From contig JALEMJ010000009.1 of the NCBI GenBank assembly GCA_022768285.1, positions 1-64,000 on the forward strand: a DNA stretch of 64,000 nucleotides, read 5' to 3'. The stretch comes from Aerococcus sp. Its GTDB lineage: Bacteria; Bacillota; Bacilli; Lactobacillales; Aerococcaceae. Positions 61,242 through 64,000 of this stretch are shown in pieces. The notes under the pieces are model-generated. The model saw nothing but the letters and a program-made list of their open reading frames with translations, made no database searches and had not been told where the DNA came from. The number at the start of each line of letters is the position of its first letter. Position 1 is the stretch's first letter. The translations under genes and the position numbers were made by a program.

Positions 61242-62294
61242 ATGTATTATGCGTTGTCGAATAACCAGCCAGTGCGTGCGAACGAAGAAGCCTTAAAGCC
61301 GATAGTGGCAAGGGCTTCACATTATCAATGTGTGAAGTGTGGGCGACCGGTGCAGTTGATTACTAGTCGACATAGACGGCCTTATTTCAAACACGCAGGC
61401 ACATCGAACAGTACACCTGCGGAATCTGCCTGGCATGCTGCTAATAAACGCTGGCTCGCTGCGGCGTTGGCACGCGCGGGTTACGTGACGGAGATGGAAC
61501 GCCATATGCCGGATGGTGAGCGGCGTGCGGATGTGTATGTTTTGAGTAAGGGTGGCGCGTACACGATTGAATTGCAGTCATCGTTGATACCTGCTGAGGA
61601 AGTCCGGCGGCGCGAGCAGGATTATCAAAAACATCAGCTTGAGGTGTTGTGGCTATTAAATGAACAGCAGCCACATTATCAGTGGTATGCACGCAATTTT
61701 CAACGTCTCGTGCCATTTTTACGGATGAATCTCACGTTCGGCGTTTACCTCCCGTATTGGGATGCGATTGAAGAACGGGTGTCGCTCATCAGTGTCGACG
61801 GCTTCGGACACATCGTGCAGCGCTGGTTGGTTTCAATCAGTGACTATATCGCGATGTGTGATGCGGACGATTCTACACTTCCTGAGCTGACGCATGGATA
61901 CATTCTTCCTGACGCTAAGTCATATGCATCGCTGCAATTGCTTCAACGTCACACACGATTGCTGAGACAACCGACACGCGCTGATAAGCAGTTACTGCGC
62001 GTGTTATATCAGCAGCGCATTGCCACCGATGCACTCGCATACGACTACTTTCGGTATGACTATCCGTGTGTATTCGTACAGGAGAAGTTGCATCATGTAT
62101 TGATTTACATGACGCTTTTACGAAAATTGAACATATCGCGCGCTGACTATCGCAGGCAACTCGTGCAATGGCTGCATTTTCGACCGTTCAATCCTGAGCT
62201 ACAGGTGGCTGTATCACAGTGGCTCAATACCGTATGGCAGCTTTCGAAGCGTGTCGAGAATCAGATTGCTAGTGATTTAAAGGAGGAGAATTAA
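61242..62294 (+). CDS. coiA: Competence protein CoiA
   Basis: CoiA is needed for processing DNA taken up by transformation in streptococci and relatives. The 350-residue protein has an N-terminal zinc-binding segment (CVKCG, then HRRPYFKH) and a nuclease-like core with ERRADVYV and YTIELQSS, the D...ExQ pattern of PD-(D/E)XK enzymes. It directly precedes pepF, an arrangement common in Lactobacillales. Other late competence genes are not in the window, so competence itself cannot be inferred. Confidence 0.9.
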   Translation: MYYALSNNQPVRANEEALKPIVARASHYQCVKCGRPVQLITSRHRRPYFKHAGTSNSTPAESAWHAANKRWLAAALARAGYVTEMERHMPDGERRADVYVLSKGGAYTIELQSSLIPAEEVRRREQDYQKHQLEVLWLLNEQQPHYQWYARNFQRLVPFLRMNLTFGVYLPYWDAIEERVSLISVDGFGHIVQRWLVSISDYIAMCDADDSTLPELTHGYILPDAKSYASLQLLQRHTRLLRQPTRADKQLLRVLYQQRIATDALAYDYFRYDYPCVFVQEKLHHVLIYMTLLRKLNISRADYRRQLVQWLHFRPFNPELQVAVSQWLNTVWQLSKRVENQIASDLKEEN

Positions 62295-64000
62295 ATGGCA
62301 AAAATTACCCAAGTGAAACCGCGCCAAGAGATTTCAACCGACTATCAGTGGGATCTATCCACTGTTTTTCCAAGCGATAAAGCTTGGCAAGCGGCTTATG
62401 ATCAGGTTGCTGGGCGTTTAGGTGAGATTGATACCTTCAGAGGACGTCTATCAGAAGGCCTAGACACGACGATTCAGGCGTTTGAAACACTGTTATCTGT
62501 GAGTCGTGAGCTTGAAAAACTCGTCGTTTACGCCAATATGAAGCATGATCAGGAGACGCAGGTTGCCACATATATTCAGATGAATGACCAAGCTGAACAA
62601 CTCGCGTCACAGACAGCTGAAGCGGCTGCATGGTTTGAACCGGAAGTGCTCGGTCTATCGGATGATATCAAACGGCAGTTGCGCGATAATGAAGATTACG
62701 GACATTACTTCGAAGCACTCCTCCAAAAGGACGGGCACGTGCTCTCTGATAAAGAAGAAGCATTGCTTTCAACATTATCGCCGGTACTATCCAACAGCGC
62801 GAATGTTTTCAGTTACTTGAGCGATACCGATCTGACATTCGGTGAAGTAACCAATGAGACAGGCGAGACGATCACTGTTAGTCACGGAAGCTACGGTAAA
62901 TTGCTGGAATCGATGAATCGCAATGTACGTAGGCAAGCGTTCCATCAGCTACACGATGGTTATCGCCGGGTAAACAATACGATGGCTTCCGTAATGAGCG
63001 GTAATGTGAAAAATCATAATACGGATGCGAAATTGCACCACTATCATTCGGCGCGTGAAGCAGCAATGGCTAGTGACCACATTCCAGAGAGTGTCTATGA
63101 AACATTGGTAGATACTGTTCATCGCTATTTGCCACTGTTGCACCGCTACATCGCACTGCGCAAAACGATACTCGGTGTTGATCAGCTCTATCCGTACGAT
63201 CTCTATGTGCCATTGACGGGTGAGGCACCGATCAGTTACACCTATGCGGAAGCACAAGAAGAGCTTTTCAAAGCGTTACGCCCATTAGGCGAGGACTATC
63301 TCAAGCATTTACAGCGCGCGTTCGATGAGCATTGGATCGATGTATATGAGAATGTGGGTAAGACATCTGGGGCTTATTCGTCCGGGGTTTACGATACGAA
63401 CCCATTTGTACTATTGAACTGGCAGGATTCGCTCAGTGACTTCTACACGTTAGCGCACGAATTGGGGCACAGTATGCACAGCCTCTACACGAGTGAGAAT
63501 CAACCGTACGTATATGGGAGCTACCCGATTTTCTTGGCAGAAATCGCTTCGACGACGAATGAGAATATCTTGACACATTATTTATTGGAAACGAAGAAAG
63601 ATTCTGCGACCCAGATTTATTCTTTGAGCTACTTCTTGGATTCAGTGAAAGGGACGATTTTCCGTCAGACACAGTTTGCAGAGTTTGAACACTTCATGCA
63701 TCAGGCAGCCCAGAATGGTCAGGCGCTGACTCCTGACTTGCTGAATGAGAAGTACTTCGAGTTGAATAAGGACTACTACGGCTCAGCATTATCAACTGAA
63801 GATTACGATATTGCGTATGAATGGTCGCGTATTCCGCATTTCTATTACAACTATTACGTGTATCAGTATGCGACCGGCTTCTCTGCAGCGACGGCACTCG
63901 CTGAACGTGTCACGAGTGGTGATCAGACGAAAGTCGATGCCTATCTGCAATTCTTGAAATCAGGGGATTCCGACTATCCACTTGAGATTATGAAACGCGC
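62295..64000 (+). CDS. pepF: Oligoendopeptidase F (partial, runs off the window)
   Basis: Cytoplasmic zinc metallopeptidase of the M3 family that cleaves peptides of about 7-17 residues. The visible 568 codons include the N-terminal region (YQWDLSTVFPSDKAW), the zinc motif LAHELGHSMHS with the third ligand in FLAEIAST, and the C-terminal RIPHFYYNYYVYQYATG. About 30-40 residues appear to be missing at the end. AGGAGG before the ATG overlaps the end of coiA, and the two genes abut. Confidence 0.95.
   Translation, partial: MAKITQVKPRQEISTDYQWDLSTVFPSDKAWQAAYDQVAGRLGEIDTFRGRLSEGLDTTIQAFETLLSVSRELEKLVVYANMKHDQETQVATYIQMNDQAEQLASQTAEAAAWFEPEVLGLSDDIKRQLRDNEDYGHYFEALLQKDGHVLSDKEEALLSTLSPVLSNSANVFSYLSDTDLTFGEVTNETGETITVSHGSYGKLLESMNRNVRRQAFHQLHDGYRRVNNTMASVMSGNVKNHNTDAKLHHYHSAREAAMASDHIPESVYETLVDTVHRYLPLLHRYIALRKTILGVDQLYPYDLYVPLTGEAPISYTYAEAQEELFKALRPLGEDYLKHLQRAFDEHWIDVYENVGKTSGAYSSGVYDTNPFVLLNWQDSLSDFYTLAHELGHSMHSLYTSENQPYVYGSYPIFLAEIASTTNENILTHYLLETKKDSATQIYSLSYFLDSVKGTIFRQTQFAEFEHFMHQAAQNGQALTPDLLNEKYFELNKDYYGSALSTEDYDIAYEWSRIPHFYYNYYVYQYATGFSAATALAERVTSGDQTKVDAYLQFLKSGDSDYPLEIMKR

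Noticed and set aside
61242..62294. Evidence that the organism is naturally competent
   Set aside because: coiA and mecA alone do not show it; com operons needed for uptake are not in the window.

Overview
The window is chromosomal DNA from a low- to mid-GC Gram-positive coccus or rod of the order Lactobacillales. Evidence for this includes PyrR-type attenuation of a uracil permease, a threonyl T-box, L20 and L21 leaders, an L27 with the Prp-cleaved N-terminal extension, the MecA/Spx pair, the yhaO-yhaN-yhaM and hit-ecsAB clusters, CoiA/PepF, and a YSIRK/LPXTG surface protein. Gene order looks like Aerococcaceae, Carnobacteriaceae or Enterococcaceae, but I cannot name the genus from sequence alone.

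Layout. 1-2018: the 3' end of a 23S rRNA, a 5S rRNA and an array of 18 tRNA genes, none encoding CCA, closed by a terminator. 2040-3766: intergenic debris, then a uracil permease on the minus strand behind a PyrR attenuator. 3853-6666: mreCD, then the L21-Prp-L27 unit. 6696-14030: a YtxK-type methylase, a fructose PTS operon (fruK plus a B-C-A ordered EII), a thiolase, an overlooked 33-codon ORF, a TIM-barrel protein of unknown function and a D-2-hydroxyacid dehydrogenase. 14043-23147: xpt, trmL, a class A penicillin-binding protein, a YlbF-family protein and yhaONM (nuclease, ATPase, exoribonuclease). 23148-29199: an AT-richer accessory islet holding a giant cell-wall adhesin and an unknown two-helix membrane protein. 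29200-38494: prsA, ytxH and hit facing ecsAB, then a ytmP-like kinase, trmB, ytpR, a disordered protein, murC and galU. 38503-50701: a histidine phosphatase, then a conserved replication, repair and translation block (maoC-like, polA, mutM, coaE, nrdR, dnaB, dnaI, T-box thrS, infC-rpmI-rplT). 50810-55977: metN-metI, an amidase, and two tandem metQ-like lipoproteins on the opposite strand. 56094-64000: lplA, mecA, spx, a broken phospholipase-D-like gene, trpS, coiA and the first part of pepF, which runs off the window.

The most interesting object is the adhesin at 23437-28052. Its YSIRK signal peptide and its LPQTG-anchored body lie in different frames, separated at a run of nine G residues. 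Adding one G or removing two would restore a protein of about 1,500 residues. This is the layout of a slipped-strand phase-variable gene, captured here in the OFF state unless the tract was miscalled. The gene also carries 14 perfect-length 24-bp wall-spanning repeats and lies in an islet that splits the otherwise conserved yhaM-prsA neighbourhood.

Other points worth attention are the recurring extended -10 promoters (TGnTAGAAT-like) upstream of at least six transcription units, the metQ pair whose 5' ends are nearly identical although the bodies have diverged, the unusual domain order of the fructose permease, and several palindromic candidate operators. Most of the window is conserved housekeeping sequence. 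I found no CRISPR array, no prophage and no intact insertion sequence.
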